Of a stretch of DNA of 64,000 nucleotides, positions 24,727 through 36,600 are shown one piece after another. Position numbers and translations under genes: made by a program. Origin of the DNA: Megalopta genalis (Eukaryota; Arthropoda; Insecta; Hymenoptera; Halictidae); the NCBI RefSeq assembly GCF_051020955.1, contig NW_027476486.1, positions 62,001 to 126,000 on the forward strand, read 5' to 3'. Within the stretch, counting starts at the first letter, position 1; each line of letters opens with the position of its first letter. The notes beneath the pieces are model-generated. The model was given only the letters and a program-made list of their open reading frames with translations. It was not told the origin of the DNA and searched no databases.

Positions 24727-27700
24727 TTGATGCTAAATCACGTGTTTCGCATGGATTTGAGGCTAACTCGTTTGTTTCGCTTGCTGTTGAATGTAAATCA
24801 TGTATATCACAAGTATTTGAAGCTAAACCATATATTTCGCATGGATTCGAAGATAAGCCTTCTACTTCGCATTGAATTGAAGCTAAATCATGTGTTTCGC
24901 ATGGATTTGAAGCTAACACGTTTGTTTCGCATGCTGTTGAAGCCAACTCATGTATATTACAAGTATTTGAAGCTAAACCATCTGTTTCGTGTGGATTCGA
25001 AGATCAGCCTTCTACATCGCATTGATTTGGAGCTAAATCATGTCTTTCGCTTGGATTTGAAGCTATACTTCCTACTTCGCATTTATTTGAAGCTAAATCA
25101 TGTGTGTCGCTTGGATTTGAAGCTAACTCGTTTGTGTCGCATGCAGTTGAAGCTGAATCATGTATATCCCAAGTATTTGAAGATCAACCATTTGATTCGC
25201 ATGGATTTGAAGATAAGCCTTATACTTCGCATTGCTTTGAAGCTAAATCACGTGTTTCGCTTAGATTTCAAGCTAACTCGTTTGTTTCGCATGCAATTGA
25301 AGCTGAATGATGTATCAAACAAGTATTTGAAGCTAAACCATTTGTTTCGCATGGATTCGAAGATAACCCTTCTACTTCGAATTGATTTGAAGCTAAATCA
25401 TGTGTTTCGCATGCATTTGAAGCTAACACGTTTGTTTCGCATGCTGTTGAAGCTAAATCATGTATATCACAGTTATTTGAAGCTAAACCAGTTGATTCGC
25501 ATGGATTTCCAAATAAGCCATCTACTTCGCATTGATTTGAAGCTAAATCATGTGTTTCGCTTGGATTTCAAGCTAACTCGTTTGTTTCGCATGCAATTGA
25601 AGCTAGATCATATATCAAACAAGTATTTGAAGCTAAACCATTTACTTCGCATGGATTCGAAGATCTGCCATCTACCTCGTATTGATTTGAAGCTAAATCA
25701 TGTGTTTCTCATGGATTTGAAGCTAACTCGTTTGTTTCGCATGATGTTGAAGCTAAATCATGTATATCACAAGTATTTGAAGCTAAACCATTTTATTCCC
25801 ATTGATTTGAAACTCAGCATTCTACTTCGCATTGTTTTGAAGCTAAATCACGTGTTCCGCTTGGATTTTAAGCTAACTCGTTTTTATCACATGCAGTTGA
25901 AGTTAAATCATGAATATCACAAGTATTTGAAGCTAAACGAATTGTTTCGCATGGATTTGAAGCTAAGCCTTCTACTTCGCATTGATTTGAAGCTAAATCA
26001 TGTGTTTCGCATGGAATTGAAGCTAACTCGATCGTTTCGCCTGGATTTCAAGCTATATCACTTCTATTCACAAGTATGTGAAGGTAAATCGTTCGTTTCG
26101 CATGGATTTGACGCTAAGCCTTCAGACTTCGCGTTGACTTGATGCTAAATCACGTGTTTCGCATGGATTTGAGACTAGCTCGTTTGTTTCGCATGCAGTT
26201 GAAGCTAAATCATGTATATCACAATTGTTTGAAGCTAAACCATTTGTTTTGCATGGATTCGAAGATAATCCTTCTACATCGCATTGATTTGAAGCTAAAT
26301 CATGTGTTTCGCATGGATTTGAAGTTAACTCGTTTGTTTCGCATGCAGTTGAAGCTAAATCATGTATATCACAGGTCTTTGAAGCTAAACCATTTGTTTC
26401 GCATGGATTCGTATTTAAGCCTTCTACTTCGCATCGATTTGGAGCTAAATCATGTTTTTCGCATGGTTTTTGAAGCTAACTCGTTTGTTTCGCATGCTGT
26501 TGAAGCTAAATCAAGTATATCACAAGTATTTGAAGCTAAACCGTTTGATTCGCATGGATTTGAAGCTAAGCCTTCTACCTCGCATTGATTTGTAGCTAAA
26601 TCATGTGTTTCGCATGGATTTAAAGCTAACTCGTTTGTGTCGCATGCAGTTGAAGCTAAATCATGTATATCACAAGTGTGTGAAGCTAAACCAATTGTTT
26701 CGCATGGATTCGAAGATAACCCTTCTACTTCGCATTGATTTGAAGTTAAGTCATGTGCTTCCCCTGGATTTGAAGCTCCTTCGTTTGTCTCTCATGCAGT
26801 TGAAGCTAAATCCTGTACATCACAAATATTTGAAGCTAAAACATTTGTTTCGCATGGATTTGAAACCAAGCCTTATCCTTCGCATTGATTTGAAGTTAAA
26901 TAATGTGTTGCGCTTGGATTTGAAGCGAAGCCATCTAATTCGCTTTGATTTGAATCTAAATCATGTGTTTCGCATGGATTTGAAGCTAACTCGTTTATTT
27001 CGCATGCAGTTGAAGCTAAATCATGTATGTCACAAGCATTTGAAGCTAAACCATTTGTTTCGCATGGATATGAAACCACGCCTTCTACTTCGCATTGATT
27101 TGAGGCTAAATAATTTGTTTCGCTTGGATTTTAATCTAACTCGTTTGTTTCGCATGCATTTGAAGCTAAATCATGCACATCACAAATATTTGAAGCTGAA
27201 CCACTTGTTTCGAATGGGTTTGAAGATAAGCCTTCTACTTTGCATTGATTTGAAGCTAAATCATGTGTTTCGCATGGAGTTGAAGCCAACCCGTTTGTTT
27301 AGCTTGCTGTTGAAGCTAATTCATGTATATCACAAGTATTTGAAGCTAAACCATCTGTTTCGTGTGAATTCGAAGATCAGCCTTCTACATCGCATTGATT
27401 TGAAGCTAAATCATGTGTTTCGCATGGATTTAAAGCTAGCTCATTTGTTTCGCATGCAGTTGAAGCTAAATCATGTATTAAACAATTATTTGAAGCTAAA
27501 CCATTTGTTTCGCATGGATTTGAATCTAAGCCTTCAACTTCGCGTTGATTTGACGTTAAATCATGTGTTACACTTGGATTTGAAGCGCACTCGTTTGTTT
27601 CGCCTGCATTTGAAGCTATATCGCTTATATCGCAAGTATATGAAGCTAAATAATTTGTGTCGCATGCATTTGATGCTAAGCCTTCAACTTCGCATTGAAT

Positions 27701-28680
27701 AGAATCTAAATCATGTGTTTCGCCTGGATTCGAAACAAACTCGTTTGTTTCGCATGCAGTTGAAGCTAAATCATGTATATCACAAGTATTTGAATCTAAA
27801 CCATTTGTTTCGCATGGATTCGAAGATCAGCCTTCTGCTTCGGATTGATTTGCAGCTAAATCATGTGTTTAGCATGGATTTGAAGCTAACTCGTTTGTTT
27901 CGCTTGCTGTTGAATGTAAATCATGTATATCACAAGTATTTGAAGCTAAACCATATGTTTCGCATGGATTCGAAGATAAGCCTTCTACTTCGCATTGAAT
28001 TGAAGCTAAATCATGTGTTTCGCATGGATTTTAAGCTAACACGTTTGTTTCGCATGCTGTTGAAGCCAACTCATGTATATTACAAGTATTTGAAGCTAAA
28101 CCATCTGTTTCCTGTGAATTCGAAGATCAGCCTTCTACATCGCATTGATTTGAAGCTAAATCATGTGTTTCGCATGGATTTGAAGCTAGCTCATTTGTTT
28201 CGCATGCAGTTGAAGCTAAATCATGTATTAAACAATTATTTGAAGCTAAACCATTTGTTTCGCATGGATTTGAATCTAAGCCTTCAACTTCGCGTTGATT
28301 TGACGTTAAATCATGTGTTACGCTTGGATTTGAAGCTCACTCGTTTGTTTCGCCTGCATTTGAAGCTATATCGCTTATATCACAAGTATATGAAGCTAAA
28401 TAATTTGTGTCGCATGCATTTGATGCTAAGCCTTCAACTTCGCATTGAATAGAATCTAAATCATGTGTTTCGCCTGGATTCGAAACAAACTCGTTTGTTT
28501 CGCATGCAGTTGTAGCTAAATCATGTATATCACAAGTGTTTAAAGCTAAACCATTTGTTTCGCATAGATTCGAAGATCAGCCTTCTACTTCGCATTGATT
28601 TGAAGCTAAATCATGTGTTTCGCATGGATTTGATGCTAACTCGTTTGTTTCGCATGCAGTTGAAGCTAAATCATGAATAT
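24727..28680. repeat. Distal copy of the 10-12 kb block plus 750-bp spaced modules
   Basis: About 24973-27050 matches 10050-12130. Beyond it, the 300-bp ATTAAACAATTA module occurs twice 750 bp apart (ending at 27702 and 28452). Both are followed by GAATAGAATC and CCTGGATTCGAAACAAACTCG. A segment near 27100-27330 resembles 14190-14400, including CACTTGTTTCGAATGGG. Nothing other than satellite is visible. Confidence 0.82.
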
Positions 28681-30636
28681 CACAAGTATATGAAACTGAA
28701 CCATCTGTTTCGCATGGATATGAATATAAGCCATCTACTTCGCTTTGATTTGAATCTAAATCATGTGTTTCGCATGAATTTGAAGCTAAATCATGTGTTT
28801 CGCATGGTTTTTAGGCTAACTCATTTGTTTCGCATGCAGTTGAAGCTAAATTATGTATATCACGAGTATTTGAAGCTAAACCATTTGTTTCGCATTGATT
28901 CAAAGATCAGTCTTCCACTTCGCATTGATTTGAATCTAAATCATGTGTTTCGCATGGATTTGAAGCTAACTTGTTTGTTTCGCATGCAGTTGATGCTGAA
29001 TCATGTATATCACAAGTATTTGCAGATAAACCATTTGTTTCGCATGGATTCGTAGTTAATCCTTCTACTTCGCATAGATTTGGAGCTAAATCATGTTTTT
29101 CGCATGGTTTTTGAAGCTAACTCGTTTGTTTCGCATGCTGTTGAAGCTAAATCAAGTATATCACAAGTATTTGAAGCTAAACCGTTTGATTCGCATGGAT
29201 TTGAAGCCAAGCCTTCTACCTCGCATTGATTTGGAGCTAAATCATGTGTTTCGCATGGATTTAAAGCGATCTCGTCTGTTTCGCATGCAGTTGAAGCTAA
29301 ATCATGTATATCACAGGTCTTTGAAGCTAAACGAATTGTTTCGCATGGATTTGAATATAAGCCTCCTACTTCGCATTGATTTGAAGCTAAATAATTTGTT
29401 TCGCTTGGATTTGAAGCTGAGACTTCTACTTCACGTCGATTTAACGTTATATCATATTTTTCACTGGATTTGAAGCTAACTCGTTTGTTTCGCATGCTGT
29501 TGAAGCTAAATCATGTAAATCACAAGTATTTTAATCTGAACCGTTTGTTTCGCATGGATTCGAAGATCAGACTTCTGCTTCGCATTGATTTGAAGCTAAA
29601 TCATGTGTTTCGCATGGATTTGAAGCAAACTCGTTTGTTTCGCATGCAGTTGAAGCTAAATCATGTGTATCACAAGTATTTGAATCTAAACCATTTGTTT
29701 CGCATGGATTCGAAGATCAGCCTTCTGCTTCGGATTGATTTGCAGCTAAATCATGTGTTTAGCATGGATTTGAAGCTAACTCGTTTGTTTCGCATGTTGT
29801 TGAACCTAAATCAAGTATATCACAAGTAAATGAAACTGAACCATCTGTTTCGCATGGATATGAATATAAGCCATCTACTTCGCTTTGATTTGAATCTAAA
29901 TCATGTGTTTCGCATGAATTTGAAGCTAAATCATGTGTTTCGCATGGTTTTTAGGCTAACTCGTTTGTTTCGCATGCAGTTGAAGCTAAATTATGTATAT
30001 CACGAGTATTTGAAGCTAAACCATTTGTTTCGCATTGATTCAAAGATCAGTCTTCCACTTCGCATTGATTTGAATCTAAATCATGTGTTTCGCATGGATT
30101 TGAAGCTAACTTGTTTGTTTCGCATGCAGTTGATGCTGAATCATGTATATCACAAGTATTTGCAGCTAAACCATTTGTTTCGCATGGATTCGTAGTTAAT
30201 CCTTCTACTTCGCATCGATTTGGAGCTAAATCATGTTTTTCGCAAGGTTTTTGAAGCTAACTCGTTTGTTTCGCATGCTGTTGAAGCTAAATCAAGTATA
30301 TCACAAGTATTTGAAGCTAAACCGTTTGATTCGCATGGATTTGAAGCCAAGCCTTCAACCTCGCATTGATTTGGAGCTAAATCATGTGTTTCGCATGGAT
30401 TTAAAGCGATCTCGTCTGTTTCGCATGCAGTTGAAGCTAAATCATGTATATCACAGGTCTTTGAAGCTAAACGAATTGTTTCGCATGGATTTGAATATAA
30501 GCCTCCTACTTCGCATTGATTTGAAGCTAAATAATTTGTTTCGCTTGGATTTGAAGCTAAGACTTCTACTTCACGTCGATTTGACGTTAAATCATATTTT
30601 TCACTGGATTTGAAGCTAACTCGTTTGTTTCGCATG
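28681..30636. repeat. 816-bp copies at 1140-bp spacing
   Basis: Bases 28681-29496 match 29821-30636 at exactly 1140 bp (38 units). Shared markers are ATGAAACTGAACCATC, the GGTTTTTAGGC unit, CATTGATTCAAAGATC and the 31-bp GGTTTTTGAAGC unit near 29105 and 30245. A TCACGTCGATTT unit and a TTTTTCACTGGATTTG 29-mer lie at the right. The 324 bp between them holds pentads with TCTGCTTCGGATTG. Confidence 0.88.
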
Positions 30637-31207
30637 GATTTGATGATAAGCCTTCTACTTCGCATTGATTTGGAGCTAAATCATGTGGTTCGCATGGATT
30701 GGAAGCAAACTCATTTGCTTCGCCTGCATTTGAAGCTATACCACTTATATCGCAATTATCTGAAGATTATTCATTTGTTTCTTATTAACTTGAAGCTAAG
30801 CCTTCTACTTCGCATTGATTTGAAGCTAAATCATGTGTTTCGCATGGATTTGAAGCTAACTCGTTTGTTTCGCATGCAGTTGAAGCTAAATCATGTATAT
30901 CACAAGTGTTTGAAGCTAACCCGTTTGATTCGCATGGATTTGATGATAAGCCTTCTACTTCGCATTGATTTGGAGCTAAATCATGTGGTTCGCATGGATT
31001 GGAAGCAAACTCATTTGCTTCGCCTGCATTTGAAGCTATACCACTTATATCGCAATTATCTGAAGATTATTCATTTGTTTCTTATTAACTTGAAGCTAAG
31101 CCTTCTACTTCGCATTGATTTGAAGCTAAATCATGTGTTTCGCATGGATTTGAAGCTAACTCGTTTGTTTCGCATGCAGTTGAAGCTAAATCATGTATAT
31201 CACAAGT
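30631..31207. repeat. 300-bp tandem pair carrying the TTATTAACTTG unit
   Basis: Two copies (about 30631-30907 and 30931-31207) align at exactly 300 bp and look almost identical. Each contains GATTTGATGATAAGCC, ATGTGGTTCGC, GATTGGAAGC, AGCTATACCAC, then a unit ending CTTATTAACTTGAAGC with its C at 30781 or 31081. This is the same module that fills 36601-45345, but here the unit reads ATTATTCATTTG rather than ATTATTGATTTG, so it is a sister lineage. Confidence 0.88.
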
Positions 31208-31599
31208 ATTTGAATCTAAACCATTTGTTTCGCATGGTTTCGAAGATCAGCCTTCTGCTCCGGATTGATTTGCAGCTAAATCATGTGTTTAGCATGGATT
31301 TGAAGCTAACTCGTTTGTTTCGCATGTTGTTGAACCTAAATCAAGTATATCACAACTATTTGAAGCTGAAGCATTTGTGTCGCGTGAATATTAAGCTAAA
31401 CCATGTGTTTCGCTTGAATTTGAATCCAAATCATGTGTTTCGCATGGATTTGAAGCTAACTCGATTGTCTGGCATGCAGTTGAAACTAAATCATGTATAT
31501 CACAAGTATTTGAAGCTGAACCATCTGTTTCGCATGGATATGAATAGAAGCCATCTACTTCGCTTTGATTTGAATCTAAATCATGTGTTTCGCATTGAT

Positions 31600-34371
31600 T
31601 TGCAGCAAAATCATGTGTTTGGCATGGATTTTAAACTACCCCAATTGTTTCGCATGCATTTGTAGCTATATCATGTATATCACAACTATTTGGTGCTAAA
31701 CCAATTGATTCGCATGAATTTGAAGCTAAATCATGTGTTTCGCGTGGTTTTGAGGCTAACTCGTTTGTTTCGCATGCAGTTGAAGCTAAATTATGTATAT
31801 CACGAGTATTTGAAGCTAAACCATTTGTTTCGCATTGATTCAAAGATCAGTCTTCCACTTCGCATTGATTTGAATCTAAATCATGTGTTTCGCATGGATT
31901 TGAAGCTAACTTGTTTGTTTCGCATGCAGTTGATGCTGAATCATGTATATCACAAGTATTTGCAGCTAAACCATTTGTTTCGCATGGATTCGTAGTTAAG
32001 CCTTCTACTTCGCATCGATTTCGAGCTAAATCATGTTTCTCGCATGGTTTTTGAAACTAACTCGTTTGTTTCGCATGCTATTGAAGCTAAATCAAGTATA
32101 TCACAAGTATTTGAAGCTAAACCGTTTGATTCGCATGGATTTGAAGCTAAGCCTTCTACCTCGCATTGATTTGGAGCTAAATCATGTGTTTCGCATGGAT
32201 TTAAAGCTAACTCGTTTGTTTCGCATGCAGTTGAAGCTAAATCCTGTACATCACAAATATTTGAAGCTAAAACATTTGTTTCGCATGGATTTGAAACCAA
32301 GCCTTCTTCTTCGCATTGATTTGAAGTTAAATAATGTGTTTCGCTTGGATTTGAAGCGAAGCCATCTAATGCGCTTTGATTTGAATCTAAATCATGTGTT
32401 TCGCATGGATTTGAAGCTAACTCGTTTATTTCGCATGCAGTTGAAGCTAAATCATGTATGTCACAAGTATTTGAAGCTAAAACATTTGATTCGCATGGAT
32501 TTGAAACTCGGCATTCAACTTCGCATTGATTTGAAGCTAAATCATGTGTTCCGTATGGATTTGAAGCTAACTCGTTTGTTTCGCATGCAGTTGAAGCTAA
32601 ATTATGTATATCACAAGCATTTGAAGCTAAACCATTTGTTTCGCATTGATATGAAACCACGCCTTCTACTTCGCATTGATTTGAGGCTAAATAATTTGTT
32701 TCGCTTGGATTTTAAGCTAACTCGTTTGTTTCACATGCAGTTGAAGATAAATCATGAATATCACAAGTATTTGAAGCTAAACGAATTGTTTCGCATGGAT
32801 TTGAAGATAAGCCTCCTACTTCGCATTGATTTGATGCTAAATCATGTCTTTCACACGGATTTAGAGCTAACTCGTTTGTTTCGCATGCAGTTGAAGCTAA
32901 ATCATGTATATCACAATTGTTTGAAACTAAACCATTTGTTTTGCATGGATTCGAAGATAATCCTTCTACTTCGCATTGATTTGAAGCTAAATCATGTGTT
33001 TGGCATGGATTTTAAGCTACCTCAATTGTTTCGCATGCATTTGTAGCTATATCATGTATATCACAACTATTTGGTGCTAAACCAATTGATTCGCATGAAT
33101 TTGAAGCTAAATCATGTGTTTCGCGTGGTTTTGAGGCTAACTCGTTTGTTTCGCATGCAGTTGAAGCTAAATTATGTATATCACGAGTATTTGAAGCTAA
33201 ACCATTTGTTTCGCATTGATTCAAAGATCAGTCTTCCACTTCGCATTGATTTGAATCTAAATCATGTGTTTCGCATGGATTTGAAGCTAACTTGTTTGTT
33301 TCGCATGCAGTTGATGCTGAATCATGTATATCACAAGTATTTGCAGCTAAACCATTTGTTTCGCATGGATTCGTAGTTAAGCCTTCTACTTCGCATCGAT
33401 TTCGAGCTAAATCATGTTTCTCGCATGGTTTTTGAAACTAACTCGTTTGTTTCGCATGCTATTGAAGCTAAATCAAGTATATCACAAGTATTTGAAACTA
33501 AACCGTTTGATTCGCATGGATTTGAAGCTAAGCCTTCTACCTCGCATTGATTTGGAGCTAAATCATGTGTTTCGCATGGATTTAAAGCTAACTCGTTTGT
33601 TTCGCATGCAGTTGAAGCTAAATCCTGTACATCACAAATATTTGAAGCTAAAACATTTGTTTCGCATGGATTTGAAACCAAGCCTTCTTCTTCGCATTGA
33701 TTTGAAGTTAAATAATGTGTTTCGCTTGGATTTGAAGCGAAGCCATCTAATGCGCTTTGATTTGAATCTAAATCATGTGTTTCGCATGGATTTGAAGCTA
33801 ACTCGTTTATTTCGCATGCAGTTGAAGCTAAATCATGTATGTCACAAGTATTTGAAGCTAAAACATTTGATTCGCATGGATTTGAAACTCGGCATTCAAC
33901 TTCGCATTGATTTGAAGCTAAATCATGTGTTCCGTATGGATTTGAAGCTAACTCGTTTGTTTCGCATGCAGTTGAAGCTAAATTATGTATATCACAAGCA
34001 TTTGAAGCTAAACCATTTGTTTCGCATTGATATGAAACCACGCCTTCTACTTCGCATTGATTTGAGGCTAAATAATTTGTTTCGCTTGGATTTTAAGCTA
34101 ACTCGTTTGTTTCACATGCAGTTGAAGATAAATCATGAATATCACAAGTATTTGAAGCTAAACGAATTGTTTCGCATGGATTTGAAGATAAGCCTCCTAC
34201 TTCGCATTGATTTGATGCTAAATCATGTCTTTCACACGGATTTAGAGCTAACTCGTTTGTTTCGCATGCAGTTGAAGCTAAATCATGTATATCACAATTG
34301 TTTGAAGCTAAACCATTTGTTTTGCATGGATTCGAAGATAATCCTTCTACTTCGCATTGATTTGAAGCTAA
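31600..34371. repeat. 1381-bp tandem duplication
   Basis: About 31610-32990 matches 32991-34371 at an offset of 1381 bp (46 units plus 1). I noticed few differences: 32116 G against 33497 A, an A/G near 32935 against 34316, and two changes at the left edge (near 31635 against 33016). Each copy contains a TTTGGCATGGATTTTAA unit near its left end and the 31-bp GGTTTTTGAAAC unit near 32046 or 33427. The junction near 32990 is where TGTGTTTCGC becomes TGTGTTTGGC. Confidence 0.88.
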
Positions 34372-35091
34372 ATCATGTGTTTCGCATGGATTTGAAGATA
34401 ACTCGTTTGTTTCGCATGCAGTTGAAGCTAAATCATGTATATCACAAGTGATTGAAGCTAAACCATTTGTTTTGCATGGATTCGAAGATAATCCTCCTAC
34501 TTCGCATTGATTTGAAGCTAAATCATGTGTTTCGCATGGATTTAAAGCAATCTCGTCTGTTTCGCATGCAGTTGAAGATAAATCATGTATATCACAGGTC
34601 TTTGAAGCTAACCCATTTGTTTCGCATGGATTCGAAGATAACCCTCCTACTTCGCATTGATTTGATGCTAACTCATGTGTTTCGCATGGTTTTGAGGCTA
34701 ACTCGTTTGTGTCGCATGCAGTTGAAGCTAAATCATGTATATCACAGGTGTTTGACGTTAAACCATTTGTTTCGCATGGATTCGAAGATAACGCTTCTAG
34801 TTCGCATTGATTTGAAGCTAAATCATGTGTTTCGCTTGTATTTGAAGCTAAGCCTTCTACTTCGCATTGATTTGAAGCTAAATCATGTGTTTCGCATGGA
34901 TTTGAGGCTAACTCGTTTGTTTCGCTTGCTGTTGAATGTAAATCATGTATATCACAAGTATTTGAAGCTAAACCATATCTTTCGCATGGATTCGAAGATA
35001 AGCCTTCTACTTCGCACTGAATTGAAGCTAAATCATGTGCTTCGCATGGATTTAAAGCTAACACGTTTGTTTCGCATGCTGTTGAAGCCAA
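34093..35091 (-). other. Longest reverse-strand open frame (332 codons), Cys-rich decapeptides, probably not a gene
   Basis: The reverse strand reads decapeptides such as ASNPCETHDL, ASNQCEVEGL, ASNTCDIHDL and ASTACETNEL. There is an Asn at unit position 3, a Cys at 5 and usually a Glu or Asp at 6. The composition (Asn, Ser, Cys, Glu, Thr) is more protein-like than that of the + frame, and frames of 209 codons occur at 32031-32660 and 33412-34041. Even so, each frame ends at ordinary unit variants such as GATTTTAAG or CATTAATTTG (stops on this strand), and no start or end structure is seen. I recognise no family. Confidence 0.68.
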
Positions 35092-36600
35092 CTCATGTAT
35101 ATTACAAGTATTTGAAGCTAAACCATCTGTTTCGTGTGGATTCGAAGATCAGCCTTCTACATCGCATTGATTTGAAGCTAAATCATGTGTTTTGCATGGA
35201 TTTGAAGCTAGCTCATTTGTTTCGCATGCAGTTCAAGCTAAATCATGTATTAAACAATTATTTGAAGCTAAACCATTTGTTTCGCATGGATTTGAATCTA
35301 AGACTTCAACTTCGCGTTGATTTGACGTTAAATCATGTGTTACGCTTGGATTTGAAGCTCACTCGTTTGTTTCGCCTGCATTTGAAGCTATATCGCTTAT
35401 ATCGCAAGTATATGAAGCTAAATAATTTGTGTCGCATGCATTTGATGCTAAGCCTTCAACTTCGCATTGGATAGAATCTAAATCATGTGTTTCGCCTGGA
35501 TTCGAAACAATCTCGTTTCTTTCGCATGCAGTTGTAGCTAAATCATGTATATCACAAGTGTTTAAAGCTAAACCATTTGTTTCGCATGGATTTGAAGATT
35601 AGCCGTCTACTTCGCATTGATTTGAAGCTAAATCATGTGATTCGCATGGATTTAAAGCTAACTCGTTATTTCGCCTGCATTTGAAGCTAAATCATGTATA
35701 TCACAAATATTTGAAGCTAAACCATTTGTTTCGCATGGATTCGAATATAAGCCTTCTACTTCGCATCGATTTGAAGCTAAATCATGTGATTCGCAAGGAT
35801 TTGAACCTGAATCATGTGATTCGCATGGATTTGATGCTAACTCGTCTGTTTCGCCGGCATTTGAAGTTATATCACTTATATTCGCAAGTATTTGAATCAA
35901 AACCATTAGTTTCGCATGGATTTGAAGCTAACTCGTTTGTCTCGCATGCAGTTGAAACTAAATCATGTATATCACAAGTATTTGAAGCTGAACCATTTGT
36001 TTCGCATGGATTCGAAGATCAGACTTCTGCTTCGCACTGATTTGAAGCGGAATCGTGTGTTTCGCTTGTATTTGAAGCTAACTCGTTAGTATCGCATGGA
36101 GTTGAAACTAAATCATGTATATCAAAAGTTTTGAATCTAAACCATTTGTTTCGCTTGAATATTACGCTAAACCATGTGTTTCGCATGGATTTGAAACTAA
36201 GCCTTCTACTTCGCATTGATTTGAAGCTAAATCATGTGTTTCGCTTGGATTTAAAGCTAACTCGTTTGTTTCGCATGCAGTTATAGCTAAATCATGTATA
36301 TCAGCAATATTTGAAGCTAAACCATATGTTTCGCATGGATTCGAAGATAAGCCTTCAACTTCGCATTGAATTGAATCTTAATCATGTGTTTCGCCTGGAT
36401 TCGAAACAAACTCGTTTGTTTCGCATGCTGTTGAAGCTTATTCATGTATATCACAAGTATTTGAAGCTAAACCATTTGTTTCGCAAGGATTCGAAGATCA
36501 GCCTTCTACTTCGCATTGATAAGAAGCTAACTCACGTGTATCGCATGGATTTGAAGCTAACTCGTTTGTTTCGCATGCAGTTGAAGATAAATCATGTATA
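34372..36600. repeat. Mosaic of pentads left of the young array
   Basis: The stretch includes the fifth copy of the 300-bp ATTAAACAATTA module (ending 35474, followed by GGATAGAATC instead of GAATAGAATC). It also has a CTTATATTCGCAAG 31-mer near 35873 and units with short deletions near 35666 (CGTTATTTCGCC) and 36128. About 36425-36560 resembles 56780-56900 (GTTGAAGCTTATTC and GATAAGAAGC). Only satellite is present. Confidence 0.78.
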
